Part shown: in pieces, positions 1-12,758 of the stretch
Position numbering within the stretch: the stretch's first letter is position 1
Layout of the letters: every line of letters starts with the position of its first letter
The notes under the pieces: model-generated
Told to the model about the DNA's origin: nothing
Databases searched by the model: none
What the model saw: only the letters and a program-made list of their open reading frames with translations
Translations under genes and position numbers: made by a program
From: Calonectria ilicicola
Lineage: Eukaryota; Ascomycota; Sordariomycetes; Hypocreales; Nectriaceae
DNA: 64,000 nucleotides
Assembly: GCA_020809705.1 (NCBI GenBank)
Contig: CP085825.1
Location: 4,278,001-4,342,000, forward strand
Direction of reading: 5' to 3'

Positions 1-2220
1 CATCCAACCTTGCACCATGTCGCGTTGCCAAGCCACGGGTGCCAGACGCCAAAAGCCAACAGGCGTACGAGGCATGGATCGAATGGCGAAAAGCCACCGA
101 ACCAGGATATGCTATCGAGTGTAAAAACAGGCAACAGCGGCGAGCACGTCGGAACATGGGTCCAAGCTTGGATGAAGTTATCGGTATTGCCCCGCAGATG
201 GGAACCCAAGGTTGATTGGAGAAGACGGCAGATGGTGGTGTGTCATTTCGGAGACAACAAGGTCAAGACATGGACCGGACCTTGTTCCTTGAAAATGATG
301 CAAAGGAATGATGACTGCGTTTGAGCGAAGAGCATCGGGTGAGGAAGCGATGATGGCCATTCGACAAAGCAAAAAAGTGGCAGCGGAAGGCAGAGTCAGC
401 GACTATTTTCATCGGGCCAACACTTGATGCACTTCATGGACCGGTGAACAAAATTGAGAACGAGCTGTGATTGGTGGGCGAGTGTCACATTGCTGCGCCC
501 AATGTGCACTGGTCTTAGCAGTGGACCGGTGTAGGGCGGGAGATCTGTACCCCTTGGCGCTTATCCCATGTCTTAGCCAACCAGGATTGTTGTTGACGTG
601 AGGTTGTGTTTTCTGTTTGTCATGAGTATCAAGAGGGCCGGATTGGGTGATGATTGGAGAAGAGAATAAGCACCATGATGGATACTTTGTTTCAGAGGAT
701 GGGATGTAATATGTATAGGGTCTACTTATGTGTGAACAGTGGTATATCAGGTTTGAGAGAGATTGGGAAAGAGAGAGAGAGAGAGATGCTTTCGTTTGGT
801 TGTATGTTAGAATCCAAGTGACCAGCATGGTACTGTACTGTACAAGGGGCAGCAGACCCCCACGAACCAACAATTAGCAATGTCATTTGATAGTGAGAGG
901 CACAGTTCGCTGCGCTGGCGCTCAAGTCTAAGCCCTACTCGGCACTGTTGCAGTGCAGATGCAAGTTTGAACGCCTGCATCTCCGTCCAGCCCAGCGCCA
1001 CTGTCGAGACGAGTCACTGGGACAGGACCCAGGATTAGCTTGTAATAACCTTGTCCAGGTGGCAGAGTGGCCCGAACTGGAGCTGGGAATGCCCAAGGGA
1101 AAGCCCTCGAGCGACACAGCGACATGGAGACTTCGAGACTGCGTGTGTACTTGGCGCCCCCACTGGTGACAACCTGGGCATGCATCGCCTACTTGTCTGA
1201 GTGTCGGCAGGGAGACGGCAGCGTAGTGTAGGGGCGTGTGAGTGTGAGATGCACAACATGACGGATAGGGCAAACGAGCATGTGGGGCCGTCTCTTCTTT
1301 TGGCAATTTTTCCTTTCTTTTTCCTTTGGGCTGAATCTGGGGGGGCAAAAGGAGAGCGAGCGAGAGAGAAAAGTCTGAACTAGAGGCGTTTTTTTTTTTT
1401 TTAGCAGCTCCTCCACACCCACCACTTCCTTCATCATCTACATTTTGTCCATGTGGAGGCTTGGTTCAAGTTTGTTAAGACATTGCATGCATCTACTGAT
1501 GACGTGGGGTGACGCGATTCTGGCCTCGGGCGCCTCGAGGGGGGGAGGGGGGCTAATTTTTTTTTTTTTTTTTGCCGCAGCGGCTCTGGCTCGCAGGAGC
1601 GTGAGGCCCAGCGTTTGTCTCCGCGCGCCCACAGTCTGCCGGGCGGCTATCCCCGTATTTTGACAGGGTCTGCAGAAATGTGAGACGCGGAGACGCCGAT
1701 GAGGGGAAGCTGTAGAGGATGCAGAATGTAGAAGGGAGTTGGAGCGAAAAGGGGATGAAAAAAAAAAAAAAAGAAAGGAAAAGGGGGAGGGGAAGGAGAG
1801 GGAAAGAGGAAGACATGACAGAAGGAAGCACGAAATGAAGAGAGCATAGCAAAATGGTAGAGAATAAAGGCCGTATTCATAAATTTCTATGATCAAGCAG
1901 CTCCAATGAGCAATCTCTGGTATCAATCCCAATGTATACCCAAAACCCCAGAAACAAGAAGGAACCATAGTAATAATACTGGATATAATAAGGAAAACAA
2001 ACAGGCAAAAACTCAAAGCATGACAGTTACATGGCCGAATCAAACATAGGCGATGGTATCATGGTATACAAAATCCTTCCAACGCCTCCCATTAGTGACC
2101 ATGCCCAACCAAATCCATCCCAAACCTGTAAAAAAAAAAGAAAAAAAAAAAGAAAGAAAACGTATCAAGAGCAAAGGGCAATCTATCCGCCGCCTAATAG
2201 CAGCACACCCGATGACACCT
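1..2220. other. gene-free left edge and 3' flank of zinc-finger gene
   Basis: No convincing coding region is visible. The open frames are broken by homopolymers (T runs near 1390 and 1560, an A run near 1759) and have low-complexity Ser/Leu/Phe or Lys content. A GA dinucleotide run lies at about 773-785. The part next to 2221 is presumably the 3' UTR of the minus-strand zinc-finger gene. Confidence 0.6.
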
Positions 2221-3798
2221 CTAGGAGGAATCATCCATAATGTACACCTCTCCTCCAGCTTCACCCACTCGGCGCGTCAGTTTCATCACGTCGACCTTGG
2301 CACTCTTCAATGGTTGGCGACAGTGCCATTGACCCATTCTCCACATAATGACCTTGACGTCCTTGCTGGAAGCCCATTTGATCAAGGTTTCATCATGTGC
2401 CCCCCCAAACTCCACAGGGGGCTCAGCGCCGTTGGACACAGCATCGAGGTGGCGTGCCACATGCTCCATTCGCTCGTCCCATGCCTTTGGGCCACGGAAA
2501 TCCTGGTGGCAGCTTTTGGCAGGGCACGTCATGTATTGAGGCATCTCACATCGCTGTTTGAGTGCCTCGTCCTGCAGCTCCTTGACTTGGCATTCTCTAG
2601 GTCCCAGACCATACTTGTTGGACTTGCTGGTACCAACAGCAGGGTCCTCGATGTGCATGCGGCGGAGGTGTTGCGTATACAGATCCTTGCGTCTAAAGGG
2701 TCGGCCAAGAACCCTGCCATCGGGTTCATCGCCGTCCCCCCCTCCGCACTGACCGGTTGTGCAAAGCCAGAAGGTGAAGTTCAAGTGCTGGGCCGAAACA
2801 TGGCGCTTCCATTCATTCTTGCTGGCAAATGCATCAGGGCACCCGGCAAAGTTGAAGACACAAACGAACGGACGCTTGTGTTGGGTTTTAATGTGCTTCT
2901 GGAGGGTTGCGGCATCCTTGAACCCCCCTTCGGAACATTCGGTGCAGTAGTGTGAGTTGGATGGAGTTGAGGGGAGTCTTCTAGTCGCAAAGCCGTTCGG
3001 GTTGATCTTGGTAACTCTTGCCGGTCGTGCAAGCGAGTTAACACGCTTCCCGCGCCCGCGGCGCGTCTTGATGACAGGCGCCTTGAAGGTTTTGCCCTCG
3101 GTCTTGACAATGATAGTCAATTCAGGATCCTCATCGGACATTTCAATATCGGATTGGGCGGGCGGCGGGGAAGTTCGGACGTTAATCGAGTCCAGCGGGC
3201 TGTGAACGGATGGGAAAGGCGGGGTGACGGCGGCAATTGCCTCGCACTGAACTCGAGGGCAGCTAGCCAAGAAGTCAAGGGTCGGATCGAGAGCGGCGGG
3301 CTCTTCGGGTATAGGGCCCAGGGAGGGGTGGATATCGGAAGGATTGATGCACGTGGGTGGCAAGCTGGGAGAGATTCCCATCAGAGTCATGGTGTCATCC
3401 CAAGTGTCGGAGAGGAATGGTGATTTCATCTTGCCAGGAGGAGAGGGAGGTCCCTGGGCACTCTCATAGAATTGCTCGCTCTCCGTTCGGGGGCTCAGGG
3501 CACTGCTGGCGTTTGAGGACTGGTGCTGGGAGAAAGGGGAACCGCCTCGTGGCTGAGAAGAGACGAGAGATGGGGACGCAGTTCCGTAATAAATGTTCTG
3601 GTAGGGGGTGGTATATTGGGATTGAGGTAGAGCTAGATGGGTGAAGATTGGGTTCTGCAGGTCCTCAAGATATCGCTGCATGGAGTCGCCCTCGCAATCC
3701 TGAAGATTGGGGTCAATGAACTCGTTGCCCGTAGAAGGGTGGCCCATGAAAGGCGGGTAGGAGGCGCCATGGGGGAAAAAGCTGTAAGCCCCTTCCAT
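2221..3798 (-). CDS. C2H2 zinc-finger transcription factor (ZF1)
   Basis: Single-exon gene of 525 residues if the ATG at 3798 is used. The frame is open to an earlier ATG at 3861, but the 3798 start gives MEGAYSFFPHG, a more natural beginning. The first 280 residues are Pro/Ser/Gln-rich and acidic, as in an activation region. A basic segment rich in Arg and Gly (about 245-265) could be a nuclear localisation signal. Three fingers follow. One has CTEC and HIKTQH (about 283-305), one has FAGC then KNEWKRH (about 314-340), and one starts at WLCTTGQC and ends HLRRMH (about 344-385). A fourth pattern, CPAKSC with HVARH, is near 428-455. The role is inferred to be sequence-specific DNA binding in the nucleus. 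I do not recognise a named orthologue. The finger triplet resembles those of the next gene, ZF2. Confidence 0.85.
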   Translation of the reverse strand: MEGAYSFFPHGASYPPFMGHPSTGNEFIDPNLQDCEGDSMQRYLEDLQNPIFTHLALPQSQYTTPYQNIYYGTASPSLVSSQPRGGSPFSQHQSSNASSALSPRTESEQFYESAQGPPSPPGKMKSPFLSDTWDDTMTLMGISPSLPPTCINPSDIHPSLGPIPEEPAALDPTLDFLASCPRVQCEAIAAVTPPFPSVHSPLDSINVRTSPPPAQSDIEMSDEDPELTIIVKTEGKTFKAPVIKTRRGRGKRVNSLARPARVTKINPNGFATRRLPSTPSNSHYCTECSEGGFKDAATLQKHIKTQHKRPFVCVFNFAGCPDAFASKNEWKRHVSAQHLNFTFWLCTTGQCGGGDGDEPDGRVLGRPFRRKDLYTQHLRRMHIEDPAVGTSKSNKYGLGPRECQVKELQDEALKQRCEMPQYMTCPAKSCHQDFRGPKAWDERMEHVARHLDAVSNGAEPPVEFGGAHDETLIKWASSKDVKVIMWRMGQWHCRQPLKSAKVDVMKLTRRVGEAGGEVYIMDDSS

Positions 3799-6700
3799 GG
3801 TGTTGAGATGGTAGAGACTGTGACAGGCGACGAATATGTAGGCCTGCGGTATAATTGACACACAAGACCAGGATCAGGACCAGGACCGAGTGTGGATAGT
3901 GATGTAGTAAGATAGGGCGTAGCACGTGTAGGGTTGAGGGGGGTTGAAGGTGCAAGACAGTGAGAGACACGAGTGAGCCAAGGGGATAGGAATAAACAAC
4001 CACCGGCGGGTTATATGAGGAATGGTGAGGTAGAGACTGGGAAGATGGAGATGCTTGGGAGAGAGAAAGACAAGGGACAAGGAGGTTATTCATAGTTATA
4101 GGAGTGGACAGGGGATGGCCCTTTAAGGTGTGTTGAGACCCGGTTGCAAAAGTGTGTAAGTGGCCCTGCACACAGCTCCTGAGCCAAGAGACGCTGGGCT
4201 CCCCTCCAGTCTGTAGAGGGGATGGCGGAATACCTGTGCGAAGAGGCAAAGCCCCACTGCAGAGCCTCATGTCTCTTCAAATTGGGGGCGTCTACTTATG
4301 GGCCAGCAGCGGTGGCAGGGGGGTGGAGGGCCGCAATCTTGGTGGCGTAGCAGCTACCCAGGTAGCGAGCAAGTAGCCCACCTCCCCAGACAGACTGCAT
4401 GGACACGACCCGAACAGCAGCGACGCATCGGGAGACGCCATCTGCCCAAGCCTCCATCCATGTTCACCTCCAGGCCCATGCCCATGCCTATGGGAGAACC
4501 CAATGCAAATGCATGGCCTGCGGCCAGGGCAGACAGACCCGGACAGGTGGTAGGTGGTACTTGGGCCCATGTACGTTCGTAGCCATCCTGGGGGCCTGCT
4601 GTCTTGAGCTGTAACTTGCTTGTCATGGTTAATTCAGCCATGGAGCGGGACGTATGCAGCCATCGCTGTTAACTCAGCTCGAGCTGGGGGCGATGTCATT
4701 GACCCCTGGTGCCTCGCCATTGTTTACCGAGTCTAGGATACCGTCAACTCAAGTCTCAGACGAGGGCCTTGGCAAGCAGGAGCGAGCAATGTTTTGATCT
4801 CTCCTACTGCACAAAGGTGCTCAGCTCCATGTCCATACCCGCTCGTACAGTGCGATGACTCAAACAGACCCCCGCCTCGGCAGTTCATGTCCAAGCCAAA
4901 CAGGAGCAAGGAATGGCGTTTTTAACACTGTTCAGAACCACGCAACTCGACGCCACCGCACATGCTGAAATAAGGCGGGGAGGTGTGGCAGCGATTCTCT
5001 CATGGATAGCAACCTGGGGTGACCATGTCGGAGCGAAGAACTTCGGCCATGGCCGACCGCAGCGAGGGGCGGTGGATGGGCAGGAGAGAGTTGGAGCATC
5101 AAGCCATCTGCAGCTCCCATGAATAACACAGAAATTGGAAGTGAGTACCTGGGTACTCATTGGAGTTAATCGCACCCCGTGGAAATGGGGGGAGGAGGGG
5201 AGCGCAAAGAAGAATGGGGTGTGCGGGGCGACAGCGCAACATGGACACGATGAGGCCTACCCAAGGTCGGCAAGGACGGGTGCCTTTCAGGTCGGAGTTC
5301 AACTAGACAGGTTAGGCGACCGAAAAAGAGAGGCACGCAGGATGGATAGAAGCGCAACGAGCGAATGATGAGCCGTCGTGTAGACATTAGAGTCGCATCT
5401 TGTGTTCACTCCGACGCTGATTGCCGCCCGAGACTAATCTGCGATCCGTGTGTTGAAGCATCTCTCAGTTACCTTTGCCGTCTGTTTTGTAATTTCGTCT
5501 GGCCTCTGCAGCAGCAGCCAGGACGCCAAACCCGCCTCGTTCCTGGCCGGCTGCCCGCATGAATTTCGTAATGGCAAGAACCACAGACACTGCTTGCTAT
5601 GTGATCGCATTTGACCCTGGCCCGGCTCTGTGTGTGTTTTTTTTTTCTTTTCCCTTTTTCTTTTCCACTTTAGTTTTCAACGGTAGGAGTGGCGGAAGCA
5701 AAAAAAGCAAATCATTGGCGACATGAATGGGCGTCATGAATGAACGCTAGAAATGGGACCAGAAACATGAATTTGATGCATGCAACTCCACCTCCATCAT
5801 CTGCATCACCCATCACCCATCACCCATCTCCCATCGCCTATTCCCTTTCCCCCCTCCCGAAAAGCACGCCAGTTCCGCGGTTCTCCAAGGCGCAGCAGTC
5901 TACTAGCGTTGCAGCAGGAGAGTGAAGCTGGACGGATGACATGCTACGGTGCGTGCACAAGGGGATTGACATGGACGATTTAGGCGTAGCGGAACGAGAA
6001 CAAGCGTCCGACGGCTGCCCACGGGAAGCTGCCCACGGGAAGAAAGTTGACGATGGCGATCTGTCAGTTGCCATTGGCTGTATCTGGCCGCAGTCCACTC
6101 TCTAGCGCCCAGCGCTATGGAACCCCGTTCGACAAGGACGACGGGCGCTACCCTAGCTCAAGCCCACAAAACACAACACAACTCGCCGGCCGGTGACGGC
6201 AGCCCCCCAAAAGTGGCACAGAACAGCTAAAGGCCCGTCCGGGAATAGGCGGCACTTACGACGTTTCCGAAAAGGGCCTAGGGCTGGCGATAAAGCGACA
6301 AGCAAACCAACGCCCACCAACACCAACGAGCCAACATGGTTTGCCATGGTATGCCACCCCGACCGGCGACAGCGGGACCTTTGGGCGCCCAGTCTCTGAG
6401 ACAGATTGCAAGGCAGCCGGTGCTAAGGATAGGGCAGCCGCGCACGTACATACATACATACGCCTTCTCACTCACGACAACCAACACGCCCCCCATCCAC
6501 TCCCTATCCCATCCCATTATTTCCACCCTTTCCAGTTTTTCGAGATACATGGCGATGAGCCAGGGGGCACACCCTTGCTCGCTCATTCTGAGCATTCCCA
6601 CACGTCCCGGCGTGAAGCTGCCAAGTTGAAGCGCCTCTGCCTCTGTCTCTGTGGTGTCTTGATTTGATCGCCATCTATTGACCCTGCGCCCTGCAGGAGT

Positions 6701-9700
6701 CTTGAGCTAGGGCTACGCATCAGCTTAGTGCTGCCCTTGAATTGCGGTTTGAGATGCTGTATTTTCCCCCCTGCGCAAGCTTGACACGAAGCTAGTTTTT
6801 TGCTTTGTTTTCCCGGCACTTCCTTTTACTTGCTCGAATAACCGCCAGCGTCATGCCGTCCGAAGTTTGTCGGCGCCGCAAGCCCGGGGCCAGCAGCGCC
6901 CTGTTCAAGCCCGCTTCTCCCGGGCGGACCACGGGTCCCGGCAGATGGGTTGAAACTGAAACGGAGCAGGACTGGTTTGCGGCTAGCAGGCGAGTGGATA
7001 GGATCCCATGCCGCCAAAGTTCAGCTGAAATTGAGAGAGGGCGGATCACTGCAGAGGAACATGACGTCCCTCCACAGAAGTTGACAAATTCTCCAAACGC
7101 TGCATCCAAAGGCGGATCAAAGCAATCAATCCAGGACCCCAGCCGGCATCAGGTCCACCCTGCCTTGGCCAGTCCAAGCGCGAAGATCGTTAAGGGCCCC
7201 CTCCCAGTAGACGCCCGACTCCTGTTACACATGGGTTCAGCTTTTAAAAGTCGGTCTTATGCTATTGGCCGATAAACTGGCTGACGTACTGGGCTGAAAA
7301 AACAAGGTGTGCTTTTGGCTAGTCAGAGTACGCGCTTCTTACTGCCACCAAACCTGCACAATATACGCGTGTGCACACGCACACGCACACACCTGTGTAC
7401 AATATGCATACATCCACAGACGCTCACTTGGTTTCTCACCCAATGGATTCTCATCCCACTTACACAATCTCGGCCTCCGGCCCTTCTCGCTCAACCAGTG
7501 CGAGTCTCCCCTGATAGGAATGGAGCCATGCATGCCCCCGCGTCTGTATTGGCCCAAATGCAGTATTCTCGTAGTTCTCAGTGTCTTGAAAAAGTATGAA
7601 CAGCCACCTGGCGGAGCGCTCCCGCGCCTCGGACCACACACACTCAGACATACATAGCACACTCACACACATTCTCACCTCTTCTCCTCTACTTGCCTCT
7701 GGACTGACTCGAGCTCAGACCCGGCCCAGGATTGGGTGGTCTCGTTTTCTCATTGTCTCCAGCCCTCACACCCTCCTTGCTTCTCATGCGCGGCGGCTCA
7801 GCGGATACGCGAGTTGAGAGATTGAATTGGCCGATGCGTTGGTTGGAATGGATGGGCACTCATCGGGACACCCTTAGACCAATTCGAGATACGCGCTAAA
7901 GACCAAGTCTCAACCCACTGGTCACCAAGCCTCCTTCGCACTTTGAGCCAAAAGCGGGTTGGATGCCGATCAACCCTGGCTCCATCCGTCAAGTTGAGGT
8001 TGACCTTGGTGTCTGCAAACTCGCTCTCTTCCCACATGGCACACGGCGGGCGCTTGACCCGGCACCGGGAAGCTCACCGCGCGGCGTCGCGTGGGCCATG
8101 CTCCCCCTCCGAGGCTTAGTCCCATAGTGCCCTGCTTAGCAACCTTGCTGCTCGCGTCTGCGGATAGGGATCGAAAAGCTACCAAGCACTGTCCAGTGTC
8201 CGAGACCCTGGGGAACCGTCAGCTTGACCTGCTTGCAAGTGCACATGCTAAGTCGTCTTTGGACCTGACCTGAGCTAGGGCACTGTCGATTGCGGGCTCT
8301 TTAGCCCCCACCCCCAGTCTTTGATCCAAAAAAAGCAGTCACTTGGCCAGAGAGCGCCCCAGCTTAGTGCAGTTGCAACTTTTTCGTTTTAGCACTTGCA
8401 GCCTTCCCTGCGAGAAATGTCTTGGGTTCAAATCGTCGGTTTCATGTTTTAGCTGAAGACCTTGTCAGCTCGTCCCCAGTCCTCGGGTTCACTGCGCCCC
8501 CTGCCTTGACCCATCGGTCAACTCCAGTGGTCCGTTCAGATAGCCTTTGCGAACCCATGTCGGATCTCTTGTTCCTGAAGACGAGATATCCGACCGAGCC
8601 TCTGCTCAAGCCATCGGCTTGCCCAGGGTCCTTAGCATGTCCCCGTTGTGACGCGATACCAGTATCTCCGTGGCCCCTGTCACGCGGGCTCCCGTTCACC
8701 CTAGACTAGTTAGCTGGCTGTAGTGAATGCTAGATCTAGTAAACGACAGATGGTAGTTTCTGGTAGTTTCCAGCACTACCGGGTACATACAATATGCATA
8801 CTAGATAGAATTAAGCGCCCATGTCTTTCTGTCCCGCCCCTAGTATCTCCCATAGGCTGTCGGGCATAAATCGGGGACCAAGAAAGGCAGGAGGAAAGGG
8901 CCGTCTGGCCGTCATTCGTCGCGATTGATGCCGATGGCTTGGTATCGGGTAGGCTCAACCTGTTGACGTGCAAACGGCGCACGCCACTTCCTTTCAGACG
9001 GGTGTTCGTGATTTGGAGACCAGAGAAAAGGTGGGTCCAGACAGAGCTATGATCTGCCGCTAACGGCGGGCTCTCGCACGGGCAATGGGGACGTCTGTGG
9101 GATGAACCATCACATATCGGATAGGTCTCGATCCTGGCTCGCCCAAGGCTCCATTGACCATCGGCTCCCTAGCCTGCTAGCGCACAGATCTATTAAGCCA
9201 TAATGATCAAAACCGCAAGCGAGGGGGAAGAATGAAGGTGAAGAAAAAAAAATCTCCAAAAAAAAAAAGAAAAAAAAAAAAAAAGAGGCGCACTTACGCC
9301 ACCACCGCCGAATCCTTCGCCCCGTCGTCACCGGTCCACCGGTCCTCTCCACCTGTTGTCACGGCCCCTTCACGGGCCTGCCATGCCTCTGTGCCCTTCC
9401 TCCCTTCCGCTCCCCTCCCCCTCCCCCAAAGCTGTGCCGTCATCCGGGGACCGCCCCCGGCGTCCTTGTCTCCAAAAAACCCAAATCCTGCCATCGCAGA
9501 TCGACGGAGAGATCTGCAGAATTATCGGGGGGGCCGACGTGTCTTGGAACCGGCCGACCCACGTTGCCAGGCACCCGGCATAGGGCGTGCACCAAAAACA
9601 GAAATGCGTACATGCCGCCGAGACGTGGGGTCGTCATTCAGCCCAGCTCCGTGACACCCCATTCTTCAACCCCCATAGAGACGTACATGTACTCCCCCCC

Positions 9701-10170
9701 CCAGCACATTGCCCCAACTCCACAACTCCACACTCCACACCACCATCCGCAAGGACAGCCATGCTATCTATGTATACCGCCGTGATTGGGCTGTTTGATG
9801 GGGCACAGGGTCAACTCGGGTTCAACACATTTGAGACAACGATTGTAATTGTTTTCCTAATACATCTTTCCCAACGCCACTATCTCGGGTATCCCAGACA
9901 CATTATCGAGTCCATTAACTGCATTGCCACATTGTCGTCGTCCAAGTTTTCCCTGCCAAGTACCCACAAAAACTGTTTCGTATCCAACCGTCATTTCAAG
10001 ATAAATAGGAAAAAAATAAAAATAAAAATATAAATATAAAAATCCAAAAGAGGAAAAAAGAAAGAGAAAAAAAAAGAAGAAAGTAAAAAAAAAGCAACCC
10101 ATGATTTTCACCTAACGTTCCCTCCGCCTTTTCGAGATGCCCATTCGCGGCTTGCTTAGCTGGCCGCTGT
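3799..10170. other. 6.4-kb gene-free interval upstream of ZF1
   Basis: This lies between the ZF1 start and the ZF2 stop. None of the frames shows a recognisable domain, and I could not chain any into a spliced gene. It holds simple repeats: CCCAT-type units at about 5804-5836, a TACA run near 6451-6462 and a CA/CG run near 7369-7392. A-rich tracts occur near 9245-9284 and 10010-10095. It probably carries the ZF1 promoter and leader and the ZF2 3' UTR. Confidence 0.6.
5804..5836. repeat. short tandem repeat, ATCACCC-like unit
   Basis: About four imperfect copies of a 7-base unit ATCACCC, the last copies drifting to ATCTCCC. It is intergenic, and no function is visible. Confidence 0.8.
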
Positions 10171-12758
10171 TCACTTTCTTATTTTCATCTCCTCGCGGTG
10201 ATGCACTCTCGTGATGTAGCAATCTTTGCACCTGTGGTGGTCGCAGTTGTAACACGAGGAGGACGTGTTTATGAGCATGTCGGCGGATTTACAGCCACAC
10301 TAGTCTTCAGCGTTAGTGCATGTTCATGAAGTCTAAGTGTAGGTTGTTTTTCTTTTACTTACACAATTCCACATATCATGCGTTTCTGCATTGTCTTTGC
10401 TCTTCTGTCTCTTTTGAGAGCGTGCGTCGACATCAATGCTTGATCTGCGTTTGGCGCTTGATGGCACTTTGGGCGCAGATAGGGATTCCGGACTGGATAT
10501 GGAAGATTTGGAAGAGGCCTGAGTGCTCGTATCCGCATGGCTCTTGTCACTCGTCTCATCCTCACTGTTCAGGTACGTCCACTCGCTAATGCTTTTCTTA
10601 GCATAGCCCTCTCGGCCGCAAAAGTGATTGTCAATGTGATCGCATCGCTTTGTCCAAGCGTTGACACCTTCGCTTTTGATTTCTATGACTTCCTTACAGA
10701 AGCCACACCAAAAACGGGGATCGCAATGGCGCCCAATGCGGCATCGGTCGATCCTGTCCTCAACTTGTCTAGGATCTGTCATAGCGTGCTCTCTCTGTAG
10801 ATGGGTCCTGAAGCTTTCTCTTCGAGGACAGATCTTTTCACAGGGAATCTTGTGAGATGGCCTCGATTCTTCGCACTTCCAGATCTCAAGTTGATAGTGT
10901 TGGCTGCTCTCATGCCTCTTCCAGTCATTCTTGCTACCAAATGACTTGTTGCAATTTTTAAATGTGCACCCGTATGGCTTTTCATGCCGCTTCAAATGTT
11001 TCCTGAAATATTTGTTAGTGGTGGAGGTTGTGGAAGGGAAGTGTTGGTCAACTAACTTTAATTCGCATTGGCGATTGAACGTCTTCGTACACTCTGGGCA
11101 CGCGTGCGTGTTCCTTTGGCTTGCAAAATCTTGGCTCAAGATTAATGACTTGCTATCATCGAGGTCTCCATTCAGAGCCGTCTTGAGCATATCCTTGGGT
11201 ATTTTCCTGAGGAATTCCATGATGACTCGGGGATCGCTTGTCATGGATGGAGAAGCCTTCAAGATAGGAGCATGAATCGCCTTTGAGCTGGACTGTCCCT
11301 GTTCTCGTTCTCCCATTTTGACATCCGATTGCTCTGATCCTTGCTTGGGCGACTGCGAAGATTTGGACCGGCTTTGGCTGGCGTCGAAAGAGCCATCTTC
11401 TTCACAGCTATTTTCGAGCGACTCGCTGGAATTATCAATAGATCCACAGTCATCGCCATGGCTGAGTGAAATATCACTCTCTTGGACAAGGCCTCTTTGG
11501 CTAGCTTGCGAGTAGGAGGGACTAGTGGAAGAGAGAGAAATAATCCCATCATCACTAAAGGATCGACCGTTTTGCAAAGATCCCTGACCTGTTCCTTTTA
11601 GAATGTCAGACTGCATTAACATGCCGTCGGATTCGTGGTCTTTGGTATCGAATGGAGTTGGAGCCTCAAGTATCGAATCAAAGTCTACAAAGAGGTCCTG
11701 TCTAGAACCGGTCATGATTTCTTGACTGTGGAAAGGCTGTGCGACCAAGGCATCGTCGGATTTCTGCATGCCTACGGCTGGGTTGGCGCCGAGGTATGGC
11801 AGAGTCGTTCCACCACCAACACCTTGAAGATCATCCCGCAGGGCAGGCTGGTTAGGAGAGATAGGGCCAATGGATTGTGCCTCTCGATAGATGTACTCCT
11901 CCAAATTATCCGATGCGGTATAATTTTTGTGGTGGATACGACGAAGGTGAGAGCGGAAGTTGTCGGCTCTTGGCCAGAGCTTAGGTTCCTCTCGGGTGCC
12001 ACACGGATCTAGATGACATATATACCGAGTTCCAGCTACCAATACATCAGAGTGGACACTCTTCTTATGTCGGTCGAGGTCATTTTTCGTGCCAAAGCCG
12101 TCTTTGCGGTTGCAACCTGGGGCATCGCAACGAAACGGCTTGTTGTGCCTGAGATTATGCTTGCTATTGTGTGTCAGATTGATGATTTGTTTTCGGGATG
12201 GACTGTGAATACTTACTTCAACTCTGACTTGGTTTTTAACCATTGTTTGCAGTTGGAACAGAAGAATTTGCGATCACCGGAACCCGAGACGGATGGAGGT
12301 TGATGTTGAACCCAGCTGGGAACCTGGGGCTCGATGCCCATGCTGAATGAGCTCAGGAGTTGTGTTGCAGTTTGTGCCTCAGGGTTGAGATCATCCTCGT
12401 ACACCGAGGGGTTATCTTCAGTAGCGCTGTAGGGCGGACGAGTGCTACCATAGCCGGAGTCATCATTGGCTGTATCACACTCTGAAGGTACAGGTCTGTT
12501 GTTCCTGTATTGTTGGAAAGAAGAGCCGGTGGATGGGTAGCCTGTATTGGCCGACAAGTGTGCAAAAGATCGAGTGCTGAGGGGCCCCCAAGGATCATTA
12601 TTCATGTTGTAGAATTGGGTCAAGCCGAATGGAAAGGGCGCTTGCTTGGCGGAGCCATGCTGAGAGGACGTGGGCATGCTGGAGCCATACTTTGGTTGAC
12701 TCGAGCCTAGCTGCTCGACAGCCTGTTTGTGGGCTGAATCTGAGCTTGATGAGTCCAT
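10171..12758 (-). CDS. C2H2 zinc-finger regulator with two finger triplets (ZF2)
   Basis: Four exons on the minus strand: 12758-12217, 12163-11057, 11002-10363 and 10299-10171, giving 805 residues. Introns are 53, 54 and 63 nt with GTAAGT, GTTAGT and GTAAGT donors. Introns 1 and 2 each fall inside a finger, and splicing restores exact C-x2-C-x12-H-x3-H spacing in both, which supports the model. The first triplet is SGSGDRKFFCSNC onward, CDAPGC with DRHKKSVH, and YICHLDPC with HLRRIH. The second is HACPEC with HLKRH, CTFKNC with DWKRHESSQH, and WKCEE with HLQREH. A seventh motif, WCGFC with HIDNH, precedes the last exon. The last exon adds a Cys-rich tail with CCGC, CYNCDHH and CKDC, typical of fungal proteins of this kind. 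Between the triplets is a Ser/Gln/acidic linker. Likely a nuclear DNA-binding regulator with unknown targets. Confidence 0.88.

Noticed and set aside
409..873. 154-codon minus-strand frame at the left edge
   Set aside because: Interrupted by GA-repeat-encoded Ser/Leu runs, no domain, and other frames of equal length overlap it.
1438..2043. 201-codon minus-strand frame
   Set aside because: Made of Phe/Ser/Leu runs from homopolymers. It looks like the 3' flank of ZF1.
2053..2955. 300-codon plus-strand frame
   Set aside because: Exact antisense of the zinc-finger part of ZF1, whose fingers are unambiguous.
6805..7275. 156-codon plus-strand frame in the long gap
   Set aside because: No family likeness, no flanking splice or promoter signal, Arg/Pro-rich by composition.
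9587..10033. 148-codon plus-strand frame ending in Lys/Ile runs
   Set aside because: Ends in an A-rich tract and lies in the 3' flank of ZF2.
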